Shown: positions 49,757 through 59,223 of the stretch, piece after piece
How positions within the stretch are numbered: the first letter of the stretch is position 1
Layout: each line of letters begins with the position of its first letter
Made by a program: the position numbers and the translations under genes
Notes under the pieces: model-generated
What the model was told of the DNA's origin: nothing
Databases searched by the model: none
The model's input: the letters and a program-made list of their open reading frames with translations, nothing else
Source of the DNA: Chlorobaculum sp. MV4-Y
GTDB taxonomy: Bacteria > Bacteroidota > Chlorobiia > Chlorobiales > Chlorobiaceae
Direction: 5' to 3'
DNA length: 64,000 bases
Assembly: GCF_025244685.1 (NCBI RefSeq)
Contig: NZ_CP104202.1
Location: 1,244,359 to 1,308,358 of the forward strand

Positions 49757-51136
49757 ATGTTATTACGTCATACCACAAAAGAGGTCAAAGAGCGCGAGGG
49801 GCTGACGATCAATCCGGCGAAGACCTGCCAGCCGATCGGCGCCATGTATGCCGCCCTCGGCATTCACGGCTGTCTGCCCCACAGCCACGGCTCGCAGGGC
49901 TGCTGCTCCTACCACCGCAGCACCCTGACCCGCCACTACAAAGAGCCGGTGATGGCCGCCACCAGCTCGTTCACCGAAGGCGCTTCGGTGTTCGGCGGAC
50001 AGGCCAACCTGCTTTCGGCAATCGAGACCATCTTTTCGGTTTATGAGCCGGATGTGATTGCGGTGCACTCCACCTGCCTGTCCGAAACCATCGGCGACGA
50101 CTTGCAGCAGATCACCAAGAAGGCCAAAGACGACGGCAAGATTCCTGAAGGCAAGTACGTCATCTACGCCAGCACCCCGAGCTTCGTGGGTTCGCACATC
50201 ACCGGTTACGCCAACATGGTGACCGGCATGGCCGAGCAGTTCGCGGTCTCGACCGGCGAAAAGAAAGATCAGGTCAACGTCATCGCGGGCTGGATGGAGC
50301 CGTCCGACATGCGCGAAATCAAGTCACTCGCCTCGCGGCTCGGCGTCAAAATCGTGCTCTTCCCCGACACCTCCGACGTGCTCGACGCGCCGCAGACCGG
50401 CAAGCACGAGTTCTATCCGAAAGGCGGCACCACCATCGCCGAGCTGATGAGCGCCGGTGACAGCAAGTGCTCGCTCGCCCTCGGCTGCGTCAGCGCCGAA
50501 CCGGCAGCAATCGCGCTCGACAAGAAGTGCAAGGTGCCGTTCGAGACGGTTGACATGCCCATTGGCCTGTCGGCAACCGACCGCTTCATCATGGCCCTCA
50601 GCAAGGCTGGCAGCGTGAAGGTGCCGGACGAAATCACCGCCGAGCGCGGCCGGCTGGTGGACGTCATGGCCGACATGGAGCAGTACTTCTACGGCAAGAA
50701 GGTGGCGCTGTTCGGCGACCCCGACCAGCTCATCCCGCTCACCGAGTTCCTCCTCGACCTGGGCATGATTCCGGCGCACATCGTCAGCGGCACACCGGGC
50801 ATGAGGTTCGAAAAGCGCATGAAGGAGATTCTCGAAAGGGCTCCGGGCGCGAACTTCCGCAACGGCCCGCAGGCTGACATGTTTCTGATGCACCAGTGGA
50901 TCAAGAACGAGCCTGTTGATCTGCTTATCGGCAACACCTACGGCAAGTACATCGCACGTGACGAAGATATCCCGTTCGTGCGCTTCGGCTTCCCGATTCT
51001 CGACCGCATCGGCCACAGCTATTTCCCGAACGTAGGGTACAGCGGTTCGCTCAGGCTGGTCGAGAAAATCCTCGGCGTGCTCATGGATCGTCAGGATCGC
51101 ACGTCGCCGGAGGAGAGGTTCGAGCTGATTATGTGA
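49757..51136 (+). CDS. nifK: Nitrogenase MoFe protein beta chain NifK
   Basis: Beta subunit of dinitrogenase, 459 residues. P-cluster ligands are Cys24, Cys49 and Cys107 (AKTCQPIG, GSQGCCSYHR, VHSTCLSETIGDD), with the same spacing as Azotobacter 70/95/153. The N-terminal extension of about 50 residues seen in Proteobacteria is missing, as usual for this nif type. AAAGGAG ribosome-binding site. It is followed by a 177-base gap with two strong hairpins before nifE. Confidence 0.98.
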   Translation: MLLRHTTKEVKEREGLTINPAKTCQPIGAMYAALGIHGCLPHSHGSQGCCSYHRSTLTRHYKEPVMAATSSFTEGASVFGGQANLLSAIETIFSVYEPDVIAVHSTCLSETIGDDLQQITKKAKDDGKIPEGKYVIYASTPSFVGSHITGYANMVTGMAEQFAVSTGEKKDQVNVIAGWMEPSDMREIKSLASRLGVKIVLFPDTSDVLDAPQTGKHEFYPKGGTTIAELMSAGDSKCSLALGCVSAEPAAIALDKKCKVPFETVDMPIGLSATDRFIMALSKAGSVKVPDEITAERGRLVDVMADMEQYFYGKKVALFGDPDQLIPLTEFLLDLGMIPAHIVSGTPGMRFEKRMKEILERAPGANFRNGPQADMFLMHQWIKNEPVDLLIGNTYGKYIARDEDIPFVRFGFPILDRIGHSYFPNVGYSGSLRLVEKILGVLMDRQDRTSPEERFELIM

Positions 51137-51151
51137 CGCGCTGCCGGAGCC

Positions 51152-51217
51152 GGTTCGCGATCCAGAGGCTCGCCCGGACGGCGGATTCCAGAACCCCGTC
51201 CGGCTTGTCCGCGAACC
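51152..51217 (+). other. Nested hairpin in the nifK-nifE gap
   Basis: Outer stem GGTTCGCG (51152-51159) / CGCGAACC (51210-51217) encloses an inner stem CCGGACGG (51174-51181) / CCGTCCGG (51196-51203). It starts 16 bases after the nifK stop and has no T tract. It may stabilise the nifHDK message or reduce read-through into nifEN. Confidence 0.65.
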
Positions 51218-51265
51218 CCTCACGACGACAACGTATCAGACATGTTGACTGAAAGATTGACAACC

Positions 51266-51292
51266 GTCCGCCTTCGATAACGGGAGGCGGAC
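51266..51292 (+). other. Second hairpin just before nifE
   Basis: GTCCGCCT (51266-51273) / AGGCGGAC (51285-51292), loop 11 bases, ending 21 bases before the nifE ATG. Close enough to the ribosome-binding site (AGGGAAAG) to affect nifE translation or act as a 5' end stabiliser. Confidence 0.6.
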
Positions 51293-51313
51293 GACAATGA
51301 AGGGAAAGAAGTA

Positions 51314-52681
51314 ATGGATACGCAGAACATCAGCCTGCTCGAGGGCAGGGAAAAACAGGTCTATGAAAAGAGTGCGGGTAGCGCGGAAGTTGACATCGCC
51401 TGTGAGAAGACCAGCCTCTCCGGCTCGGTCAGCCAACGGGCCTGCGTCTTCTGCGGTTCACGTGTCGTGCTCTATCCGGTAGCCGACGCCATTCACATCG
51501 TCCACGGCCCGATCGGTTGCGCCGCCTACACCTGGGACATCCGGGGAGCGGTGTCGTCGGGACCCGAACTGCACAGACTCAGCTTTTCGACCGACCTGCA
51601 GGAGATGGACGTCATCTACGGCGGCGAAAAGAAGCTCTACAAATCGCTGATCGAACTGATCGACCAGTACCAGCCCAACGCGGCATTTATCTATTCGACC
51701 TGCATCATCGGCCTCATCGGCGACGACATCGATGCGGTCTGCAAAAAAGTTGCAAAAGAGAAAGGAATCCCGGTCTTGCCGGTGCATTCCGAAGGATTCA
51801 AGGGCACCAAGAAGGATGGCTACAAAGCCGCCTGCCACGCTCTTATGAAGCTGATCGGCCAGGGTTCGACCGAAGGCATCAGCAAATACAGCATCAACAT
51901 TCTCGGCGAATTCAACCTCGCCGGAGAAGCCTGGATCATCCGGGAATATTATGAAAAAATGGGCATCCAGGTGGTCGCCACCATGACCGGCGACGGCCGC
52001 ATCGGCGACATCCGCCGCTCGCACGGCGCGTCGCTCAACGTGGTGCAGTGCTCCGGCTCGATGACCACCCTCGCCAAGGAGATGGAGGAGAAGTACGGCA
52101 TTCCGTACATCCGCGTGTCGTACTTCGGCTTCGAGGATATGAGCAAATCGCTCTACGACGTGGCGCAGCACTTCCCCGACAGGCCGGAACTGATGGAGAA
52201 GGCCAAGGAGATCGTGCGCGACGAGATCAGGAAATACTACCCCGAGATGCAGAAGTTCAAGGCCGCGTTGACCGGCAAGAAGGCTGCGATCTACGTCGGC
52301 GGCGCGTTCAAGACCTTCTCGCTCATCAAGGCCCTGCGCACCATCGGCATGTCGGTCGTGCTCGCCGGATCGCAGACCGGCAACAAGCAGGACTACAAGA
52401 ACCTGAAGGAGATGTGCGACGAAGGCACGGTGATCGTTGACGACTCCAACCCGGTCGAGCTCTCCAAGTTCGTGCTCGAAAAGGAGGCCGACCTGCTCAT
52501 CGGCGGCGTCAAGGAGCGCCCCATCGCCTTCAAGCTCGGCGTCGGCTTCTGCGACCACAACCACGAGCGCAAGATTCCGCTCGCCGGATTCATCGGCATG
52601 TACTATTTCGCCAAGGAGGTTTACGAATCGGTGATGAGCCCCGTGTGGCAGTTCGCCCCGAGAAAAGGAGGTGTCAAATGA
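51314..52681 (+). CDS. nifE: FeMo-co assembly scaffold subunit NifE
   Basis: NifD paralogue that with NifN forms the scaffold maturing the NifB product into FeMo-co. The 455-residue protein keeps Cys ligands in QRACVFCGSRVV, GPIGCAAYTWDIRG and YSTCIIGLIGDD. The C-terminal half matches NifE (VGGAFKTFSLIKALRTIGMS, GVKERPIAFKLGVGFCDHNH). Its last codons overlap the nifN start by four bases. Confidence 0.96.
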   Translation: MDTQNISLLEGREKQVYEKSAGSAEVDIACEKTSLSGSVSQRACVFCGSRVVLYPVADAIHIVHGPIGCAAYTWDIRGAVSSGPELHRLSFSTDLQEMDVIYGGEKKLYKSLIELIDQYQPNAAFIYSTCIIGLIGDDIDAVCKKVAKEKGIPVLPVHSEGFKGTKKDGYKAACHALMKLIGQGSTEGISKYSINILGEFNLAGEAWIIREYYEKMGIQVVATMTGDGRIGDIRRSHGASLNVVQCSGSMTTLAKEMEEKYGIPYIRVSYFGFEDMSKSLYDVAQHFPDRPELMEKAKEIVRDEIRKYYPEMQKFKAALTGKKAAIYVGGAFKTFSLIKALRTIGMSVVLAGSQTGNKQDYKNLKEMCDEGTVIVDDSNPVELSKFVLEKEADLLIGGVKERPIAFKLGVGFCDHNHERKIPLAGFIGMYYFAKEVYESVMSPVWQFAPRKGGVK

Positions 52682-54048
52682 CCACGAATGCATCGACCAT
52701 GACGGCCAAAACGGCCACGCAGAACGCCTGCAAGCTCTGCACTCCGCTCGGCGCATGCCTGGCCTTCCGGGGCATCGAATCGTGCGTACCGTTCCTGCAC
52801 GGCTCGCAGGGTTGCGCCACCTACATCCGGCGCTACCTCATCAGCCACTACAAGGAGCCGATTGACATCGCCTCCTCGAACTTCAACGAAGAGACGGCGG
52901 TCTTCGGCGGCAGCCACAACCTGCAGCTGGGCCTCAAAAACGTGACGCAGCAGTACAAGCCACAGGTGATCGGCATCGCCACCACCTGCCTGTCGGAGAC
53001 CATCGGCGACGACGTACCGATGATTCTCAAGGAGTACGAAGCGATCATGGGCGGCGCGGGCAACATTCCGGCGATGATCTTCGCCTCCACGCCGAGCTAC
53101 AGCGGCAGCCACATCGACGGCTTCCACGCCGCCGTGCGCTCCGCCGTCCAGACCTTCGCCACCGGCGGCACGAAAAAGAACATGCTCAACCTCTTTTCGG
53201 GAATGATTTCACCGGCAGACATCCGCTACATGAAGGAGATTCTGACCGACTTCGGGATGCCCTTCATGCTGCTGCCGGACTATTCGCAGACGCTCGACGG
53301 CGGCCCGTGGGGCGAGTACCACCGCATTCCGCCCGGCGGCACGCCGACCAGCGTCATTGCCGACAGCGGCAGCGCCTCGGCCAGCATCGAGTTCAGCTCG
53401 ACGCTCGAAGCCAAAAAGTCGGCGGCGGGCTACCTCGAAGAGAGCTTCGGCGTGGCGCGCCACAGCCTGCCCCTGCCGATCGGCATCAAGGCGACCGACC
53501 GCTTCTTCGCACTGCTCGAAGAGCTGACCGAACAACCGATGCCTGAAAAATACGAAGACGAGCGCCACCGCCTCGTGGACGCCTACGCGGACGGCCACAA
53601 GTACATCTTCGGCAGAAAGGCGATTCTCTACGGCGAGGAAGATCTGGTCATCTCGATGGCCGCTTTCCTCTGCGAAATCGGCGTCGTGCCGGTGCTCTGC
53701 GCCTCGGGCGGCAAGAGCGGCCAAATGAAAAAACGCCTGCTGGAGCTTGTGCCAGATATGGAGGAACAGGGCATCGAAGCGCGCGAGGGCGTTGACTTCG
53801 TGGACATCGAACACGAAGCGGAGCGGCTCAAGCCCGATATGCTCATCGGCAACAGCAAGGGCTTCACGATGTCAAAAAAGCACGAGCTGCCACTCATCAG
53901 AATCGGCTTCCCGATTCACGACCGCTTTGGCGGCCAGCGCCTGCACCACCTCGGCTATCGCGGTACGCAGGAGCTGTTCGACCGCATCGTCAATACCGTC
54001 ATCGAAGAGCGCCAGAAATCGTCACCGATCGGCTACACCTATATGTAA
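52678..54048 (+). CDS. nifN: FeMo-co assembly scaffold subunit NifN
   Basis: NifK paralogue, partner of NifE, 456 residues. It shows LCTPLGACLAFRGIESCVPF, the segment HGSQGCATYIRRYLISHYKE, TTCLSETIGDDVP and the C-terminal LIRIGFPIHDRFGGQRLHHL. The ATG at 52678 overlaps the nifE stop and has a perfect AAAAGGAGGT ribosome-binding site, implying tight coupling with nifE. No fused NifX or NifB domain. Confidence 0.96.
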   Translation: MTTNASTMTAKTATQNACKLCTPLGACLAFRGIESCVPFLHGSQGCATYIRRYLISHYKEPIDIASSNFNEETAVFGGSHNLQLGLKNVTQQYKPQVIGIATTCLSETIGDDVPMILKEYEAIMGGAGNIPAMIFASTPSYSGSHIDGFHAAVRSAVQTFATGGTKKNMLNLFSGMISPADIRYMKEILTDFGMPFMLLPDYSQTLDGGPWGEYHRIPPGGTPTSVIADSGSASASIEFSSTLEAKKSAAGYLEESFGVARHSLPLPIGIKATDRFFALLEELTEQPMPEKYEDERHRLVDAYADGHKYIFGRKAILYGEEDLVISMAAFLCEIGVVPVLCASGGKSGQMKKRLLELVPDMEEQGIEAREGVDFVDIEHEAERLKPDMLIGNSKGFTMSKKHELPLIRIGFPIHDRFGGQRLHHLGYRGTQELFDRIVNTVIEERQKSSPIGYTYM

Positions 54049-54081
54049 TGAAGAATCAATCATGACCTGAAGGGAGGCATC

Positions 54082-55356
54082 ATGACACTCAATATCAAGA
54101 ACCATCCGTGCTTCAACGACTCGTCGAGGCACACCTTCGGAAGAATACACCTGCCGGTCGCGCCGAAATGCAACATCCAGTGCAACTACTGCAACCGGAA
54201 GTTCGACTGCATGAACGAAAACCGGCCCGGCATCACCAGCAAGGTGCTCTCGCCAAAACAGGCGCTCTACTACCTCGACAACGCCCTGAAGCTCTCGCCG
54301 AACATCTCGGTGGTGGGCATCGCAGGCCCCGGCGATCCGTTCGCCAACCCGAACGAAACGATGGAAACGTTGCGGCTCGTGCGCGAGAAATACCCGGAGA
54401 TGCTGCTCTGCGTGGCCACCAACGGCCTCGACGTGCTGCCCTACATCGAGGAGCTGGCGGAGTTGCAGGTCAGCCACGTGACGCTCACGATCAACGCCAT
54501 CGATCCGGAGATCGCTCAGGAAATCTACGCCTGGGTACGCTACCAGAAGAAGATGTACCGCGACCGCCAGGCCGCCGAGCTCTTGCTCGAAAACCAACTC
54601 GCCGCCCTGCAAAAGCTCAAAAGGTTCGGCGTCACGGCCAAGGTCAACTCGATCATCATACCCGGCGTCAACGACAAGCACGTGATCGAAGTGGCCCGTC
54701 AGGTCGCCTCGATGGGTGCGGACATTCTGAACGCGCTGCCTTACTACAACACGACTGAAACCGTGTTCGAGAACATTCCCGAACCCGATCCGATGATGGT
54801 CAGGGAAATTCAGGAGGAGGCCGGAAAGCTCCTGCCGCAGATGAAGCACTGTGCCCGCTGCCGAGCCGACGCGGTCGGCATCATCGGCGAAATCAACAAC
54901 GACGAAATGATGGCGAAGCTCGCCGAAGCGGCGCTGATGCCAAAGAATCCGGACGAACATCGCCCGTACATCGCCGTGGCGAGCCTCGAAGGCGTGCTCA
55001 TCAACCAGCACCTCGGCGAAGCCGACCGGTTCCTCGTTTACGCGCTCGACGAGAAGAAGAAGAGCTGCACGCTGGTCGATTCGCGCCCCGCCCCGCCCCC
55101 CGGCGGCGGCAAGAACCGCTGGGAAGCGCTCGCCGCGAAGCTCTCCGACTGCCGCGCCGTCTTGGTCAACAGCGCTGGCAACTCGCCGCAATCGGTGCTC
55201 AAAGCCAGTGGCATCGACGTCATGTCGATCGAAGGGGTGATCGAAGAGGCGGTTTACGGCGTCTTTACCGGCCAGAACCTGAAACATCTGATGAAAAGCA
55301 GCCAGATCCACGCCTGCAAAACAAGCTGCAGCGGCGACGGCAACGGCTGCGACTAA
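54082..55356 (+). CDS. nifB: FeMo-co biosynthesis radical SAM protein NifB with NifX-like domain
   Basis: Radical SAM enzyme building NifB-co, the 8Fe-9S-C core. The protein has 424 residues. The [4Fe-4S]-SAM motif is CNIQCNYC (Cys30, 34, 37), with further family Cys residues (FDCMNENRPG, KHCARCRADAVG). From about residue 300 a NifX/NafY-like domain follows (YIAVASLEGVLINQHLGEAD ... VSIEG-like end), so the fusion form is present. The tail is Cys-rich (ACKTSCSGDGNGCD). An AGGGAGGC ribosome-binding site precedes the ATG. Confidence 0.96.
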   Translation: MTLNIKNHPCFNDSSRHTFGRIHLPVAPKCNIQCNYCNRKFDCMNENRPGITSKVLSPKQALYYLDNALKLSPNISVVGIAGPGDPFANPNETMETLRLVREKYPEMLLCVATNGLDVLPYIEELAELQVSHVTLTINAIDPEIAQEIYAWVRYQKKMYRDRQAAELLLENQLAALQKLKRFGVTAKVNSIIIPGVNDKHVIEVARQVASMGADILNALPYYNTTETVFENIPEPDPMMVREIQEEAGKLLPQMKHCARCRADAVGIIGEINNDEMMAKLAEAALMPKNPDEHRPYIAVASLEGVLINQHLGEADRFLVYALDEKKKSCTLVDSRPAPPPGGGKNRWEALAAKLSDCRAVLVNSAGNSPQSVLKASGIDVMSIEGVIEEAVYGVFTGQNLKHLMKSSQIHACKTSCSGDGNGCD

Positions 55357-55364
55357 GATCCGAT

Positions 55365-55432
55365 CCCCGGTTTAAAAACCGGGGCAACTGAAAAAAATGT
55401 AAGTGCAAATATCCGCAGGGTTAAAACCCTGC
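55365..55432. repeat. Two GC-rich hairpins downstream of nifB
   Basis: CCCCGGTTT-AA-AAACCGGGG (55365-55384) and GCAGGGTT-AA-AACCCTGC (55415-55432). Same family as the cluster at 9053-9202. The first lies 8 bases after the nifB stop and may end or stabilise the nif transcript. Confidence 0.75.
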
Positions 55433-55478
55433 TGAATATGGGACTACCCAACCATAACAATCATAAAAAACAACCATC

Positions 55479-55787
55479 ATGGACAAACCGAAACATCACA
55501 TTTTTGTCTGCGCGAGCTTCAGGGCACAGGGTGCGCCACAGGGCATGTGCCACAAAAAAGAGTCGCTCAACCTGATTCCCTACCTCGAAAGCGAGCTTGC
55601 CGACCGCGGCATGAGCGACGTTGCCGTTTCGGCCACGGCCTGCCTGAACCTGTGTGAAAAAGGGCCGGTGCTGGTCGTCTATCCTGAGAACTTCTGGTAC
55701 GGCGAAATCGACAGCGAAGACAAGGTCGATGAAATTCTCGATGCGCTCGAAGAGGGCGATGTCTGCGAGGATCACATAATTAATTAA
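55479..55787 (+). CDS. Thioredoxin-like [2Fe-2S] ferredoxin
   Basis: A 102-residue protein of the thioredoxin-fold [2Fe-2S] type (Shethna protein I / NuoE-C-like). The four cysteines are Cys11, Cys24, Cys55 and Cys59 (HIFVCASFR, QGMCHKKES, TACLNLCEKGP). Such ferredoxins are frequent in nif clusters and may supply electrons or protect nitrogenase. It starts 122 bases after the nifB stop, beyond the hairpins. A CTTCCT/AGGAAG hairpin follows at 55791-55810. Confidence 0.92.
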   Translation: MDKPKHHIFVCASFRAQGAPQGMCHKKESLNLIPYLESELADRGMSDVAVSATACLNLCEKGPVLVVYPENFWYGEIDSEDKVDEILDALEEGDVCEDHIIN

Positions 55788-55870
55788 GAACTTCCTTTCC
55801 CTTCAGGAAGCCGGGGGCTCTGCCATGTGTTAACTGGAAACACACAGCATCCCTCATTATTTTTGTCATT

Positions 55871-55894
55871 CGTTATTACTTTTATTACATATCG
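55871..55894. promoter_or_regulatory. ModE-like operator 1
   Basis: CGTTATTA-N8-ACATATCG. Length (24) and half-sites agree closely with the E. coli modA ModE operator as I remember it (CGTTATAT-N8-ACATAACG). It lies 99-122 bases before the TonB receptor ATG. Confidence 0.6.
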
Positions 55895-55941
55895 AATACA
55901 ACGTAACCAAAAGAGAGAAAACGGCTTGTTTTTTTGCACTT

Positions 55942-55965
55942 CGTTATAACCCTATATACCAAACG
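55942..55965. promoter_or_regulatory. ModE-like operator 2
   Basis: CGTTATAA-N8-ACCAAACG, also 24 bases, exactly 71 bases after the start of site 1 and 28 bases before the receptor ATG. A modE gene lies just downstream of the receptor, making autoregulated molybdate control plausible. Confidence 0.6.
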
Positions 55966-55992
55966 ATTTATTTGTAAACCGGAATACTGGTC

Positions 55993-58191
55993 ATGAAAAA
56001 AACATCACTTATCGTCCTGTTAACCATGTTCTCCGCTACGGCGAAGGCAGAGGAAGACCCGGAATTGCTCGCACTCCACACCTGGACAGCACCTGAAATC
56101 ACGGTCTCCGGCAAAAAGGGCGACCTCCTGCAAAACGTCACCGGCAAGGAGTCCGCCGTACTCAACCCGTCGCAAATGTCGGTTTATAAAGTCATCAACA
56201 TGATGCCCTCGATCAGCCAGCAGAGCGTCGATCCCTACGGGCTGGCCGACATCGTCAACTACCACGAGTCGTTCCGGTTCCGGGGCGTCGAGGCGACCGC
56301 TGGCGGCGTCCCCGGCACAACGGCCAACGTCGAAGGGCTGCCGGTCACCGGACGTCCGGGGGGTGGGGTGACGATTTACGACCTTGAAAACTTCGAGAAC
56401 ATCGCGGTCTATAGCGGTGTCATGCCAGCAAACATCGGCCTCGGCATCGCCGACGTAGGCGGCAAGATCGACATGGAGATCAAGCGCCCCGAAGACAAAT
56501 TTGGCGTCACCTTCAAGCAGAGCCGGGGAAGCGACAACTTCAGCCGCACCTACCTGCGCATCGACACCGGTGATCTCGGCGGCGGCCTGAAAGCGTTCGC
56601 CTCCGGCTCGACGAGTTATGCCGATAAGTGGAAGGGTTACGGTGCAAGCAACCGCAACAACCTGATGTTCGGCATGACCGAACAGTTCAGCGACAAGGTG
56701 AAACTCGAAGCGTTCGCCACGTACAGCAAAGGCAACATCCACCCGTACAAAGCGCTCAGCTACGCCGAAATCCAGAATCTCGACAGCGCTTACGAAACCG
56801 ATTACAGCAACGATCCGGCGAGATACGACTATTACGGCTACAACAAGAACGAGTTCGAGGACTGGGTGGTGATGGCCAACCTCGAAGTGAAAACCGGCAA
56901 CAACTCGAAGCTCAACATCAAGCCTTACTACTGGAGCGACAAGGGCTACTACATGGAATCGATAACCGGCAGCAAAGTCCGCCGCTGGGACATCGACCAC
57001 GACCTCAAGGGTATCCTCGCCGAATACAATACGAAGCTCGGCAAGGTCGATCTCGACTTCGGCTACCTCTACCATACGCAGGAGCGCCCCGGCCCGCCGA
57101 CCTCGTGGAAAAACTACACCGTCAGCGGAAATTCACTCCTGTTCGGCGGCTGGGCGATTCTCTCCAACAGTTCGAACCACGAGCTGCACGAGCCGTTTAT
57201 CGAGGCAAAATACCGCACCGGCGGCTGGCTGCTCGAAGGCGGCGTAAAGTACGTCAACTACACCCTGCCATCGATTCTCACGTATGCCACAACTGGCATC
57301 GGCGACGTCAGTTATGACGATGCACTCGCCGCTGATCCAGCCATCGTCGCGGCCAAAAGCGCTGAATCGACGAAAACTTTCAGCCGTCTCTTTCCCGACG
57401 TGACGATCACCCGAAGCATTGGAGACAATTCGTCGGTGCACCTGGCCTACGGCGAAAACTACGTCACCCATGTGGATATTTATCCCTACTTCATCTCGCA
57501 GTATGTCACATTTTCAGCTCACAACATCACCTTCCAGCAGCTCTGGGACGAACGGAAGATGGAGATTTCCCGCAACCTTGAGCTAGGGCTGAAGATGAAC
57601 GGCAGCGACTGGAGCATCGCGCCGACCATCTATTACGCCATGCACAACAACAAGCAGGCCATCTTTCTCGACCCCGATCTCGGTATCTCCTACCCGATGA
57701 ACAACGCCGACGCCACCGGCTACGGCTTCGAACTGGAAGGCGAGTACAAACCATCGAGCGCGCTGAAATGCTACGGTTCGTTCTCGTGGAACCGCTTCTG
57801 CTTCGATGAAAATATCCGGTCCGAAACCGGCGCACTAATCGATGTCAAAGGCAACCAGGTGCCTGACGCCCCGGAGTTCATGGCCAAAGGGATCATCAGC
57901 TACACCGTCGGCGAGTTCACGATTTCGCCGGTCGTCCGCTACTCCTCGGCGCGTTACGGTGACGTGCAGCACACCCAGAAAGTCGATGGCGCAACGCTTT
58001 TCGACCTCGACCTCACCTGGAGCAAGGCAATGCTCGGGTTCCGGAACGTTGATTGCTCGCTTTCGTTCATCAATCTGTTCGACAAAAAATATGTGAGCCT
58101 GATCAGCACGTCAGACTACAAAACCCTGAACAGCTCCTACCAGCCCGGAGCGCCCTTCACGGTGATCGCCTCGGTCGCGGTGCACTACTGA
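55993..58191 (+). CDS. TonB-dependent outer-membrane receptor
   Basis: A 732-residue outer-membrane receptor. Signal peptide MKKTSLIVLLTMFSATAKAE is followed by a plug domain (EITVSGKKGDLLQNVTGK ... FRFRGVEATAGGVPGTTANV ... GGVTIYDLENFENIAVYSGV). The beta-barrel ends in Phe/Tyr-containing VASVAVHY. The plug lacks obvious siderophore-specific traits. Placement between the nif cluster and modE, with two ModE-like sites upstream, suggests uptake of molybdate or a Mo-complex; this is inference. No tonB/exbBD nearby. Confidence 0.88.
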   Translation: MKKTSLIVLLTMFSATAKAEEDPELLALHTWTAPEITVSGKKGDLLQNVTGKESAVLNPSQMSVYKVINMMPSISQQSVDPYGLADIVNYHESFRFRGVEATAGGVPGTTANVEGLPVTGRPGGGVTIYDLENFENIAVYSGVMPANIGLGIADVGGKIDMEIKRPEDKFGVTFKQSRGSDNFSRTYLRIDTGDLGGGLKAFASGSTSYADKWKGYGASNRNNLMFGMTEQFSDKVKLEAFATYSKGNIHPYKALSYAEIQNLDSAYETDYSNDPARYDYYGYNKNEFEDWVVMANLEVKTGNNSKLNIKPYYWSDKGYYMESITGSKVRRWDIDHDLKGILAEYNTKLGKVDLDFGYLYHTQERPGPPTSWKNYTVSGNSLLFGGWAILSNSSNHELHEPFIEAKYRTGGWLLEGGVKYVNYTLPSILTYATTGIGDVSYDDALAADPAIVAAKSAESTKTFSRLFPDVTITRSIGDNSSVHLAYGENYVTHVDIYPYFISQYVTFSAHNITFQQLWDERKMEISRNLELGLKMNGSDWSIAPTIYYAMHNNKQAIFLDPDLGISYPMNNADATGYGFELEGEYKPSSALKCYGSFSWNRFCFDENIRSETGALIDVKGNQVPDAPEFMAKGIISYTVGEFTISPVVRYSSARYGDVQHTQKVDGATLFDLDLTWSKAMLGFRNVDCSLSFINLFDKKYVSLISTSDYKTLNSSYQPGAPFTVIASVAVHY

Positions 58192-58324
58192 GCCGCGTTT
58201 CCCTCCCGAATATGTTCTCCTGTTCTTTCTCCGTTACACCCTCCCGGCGGCTGGTTCCCGCCGGGATTTATTCATCCGGTGTTCTATATTACCGTATGAC
58301 TAACAATGCAACAGGAAAATTCGC

Positions 58325-59134
58325 GTGAGCAAAACAAAAGACCCCATCGGCATCGAAGGTTCGATCTGGTTCCAGAAATCGCAGAGCCGCTTCCTCGGCG
58401 GAGACCGGATCGCCCTGCTTGAAAAGATCGACGAACTCGGTTCGATCAACAGCGCGGCAAAAGCGGTCGGCATCAGCTACAAAACCGCCTGGCATCTGGT
58501 GAACATGATGAACAACCTCTCCGAAAAACCGCTGGTTGACCGCATGACCGGCGGCAAGGGCGGCGGCGGCACCGTGCTCACCCGCGAGGGGCGGCAGGTG
58601 ATCGAAAAGTACCGCATCGTGCAGGAGGAGCACCGCAAGTTCCTCGAAAACCTCGAAGAGCGGCTCGGCGACACCGGCAACCTCTACCAGTTTCTGCGCC
58701 GGATATCGATGCGCATCAGCGCCCGAAACAGCTTCTCCGGCGTCATCACCGAACTCACCCGGGGCGCGGTCAACGCCGAGATCGTCATCACACTCAACGG
58801 CGGTCAACAGATCGTCTCGACCATCACCAATGGCGCGGTCGATAACCTCAGTCTGAAAAAGGGAATGAGCGCTTACGCCATCGTCAAGTCGAGTTCGGTC
58901 ATGGTGGGCTGCGACCTGCATGGCAAAAAGCTGAGCGCGCGGAACATCATCAGCGGCATCGTACAGCGCGTGATCGAGGATTCGGTCAACAGCGAAATCG
59001 ACCTCGAAATCGGCGGCGGCAACAGCATTTCCGCCATCATCACCAAAACCAGCACCAGCAGGCTCGACCTCAAAGAGGGCCAGCAAGCCTGCGCAATTTT
59101 CAAAGCCTCGGACGTGATTATCGGCGTGAACTGA
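58325..59134 (+). CDS. modE: Molybdate-responsive regulator ModE
   Basis: A 269-residue ModE. The N-terminal LysR-like winged helix reads RIALLEKIDELGSINSAAKA-VGISYKTAWHLVNMM. Two Mop (molybdate-binding) domains follow, at about residues 130-195 (RISARNSFSGVITELTRGAV ... IVKSSSVMVG) and 200-269 (KLSARNIISGIVQRVIEDSV ... IFKASDVIIG). This full-length architecture binds DNA when molybdate is present. The start is GTG 58325 with AGGA upstream. It lies 133 bases after the TonB receptor and before the modA remnant. Confidence 0.93.
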   Translation: MSKTKDPIGIEGSIWFQKSQSRFLGGDRIALLEKIDELGSINSAAKAVGISYKTAWHLVNMMNNLSEKPLVDRMTGGKGGGGTVLTREGRQVIEKYRIVQEEHRKFLENLEERLGDTGNLYQFLRRISMRISARNSFSGVITELTRGAVNAEIVITLNGGQQIVSTITNGAVDNLSLKKGMSAYAIVKSSSVMVGCDLHGKKLSARNIISGIVQRVIEDSVNSEIDLEIGGGNSISAIITKTSTSRLDLKEGQQACAIFKASDVIIGVN

Positions 59135-59223
59135 TAAACAAAGAACAGACTGCACGCCCACTTCAATCAGAATCACGCCCAGCGCTATGACCAAAAAATA
59201 AATAACGCAATCCTCCTACAACC

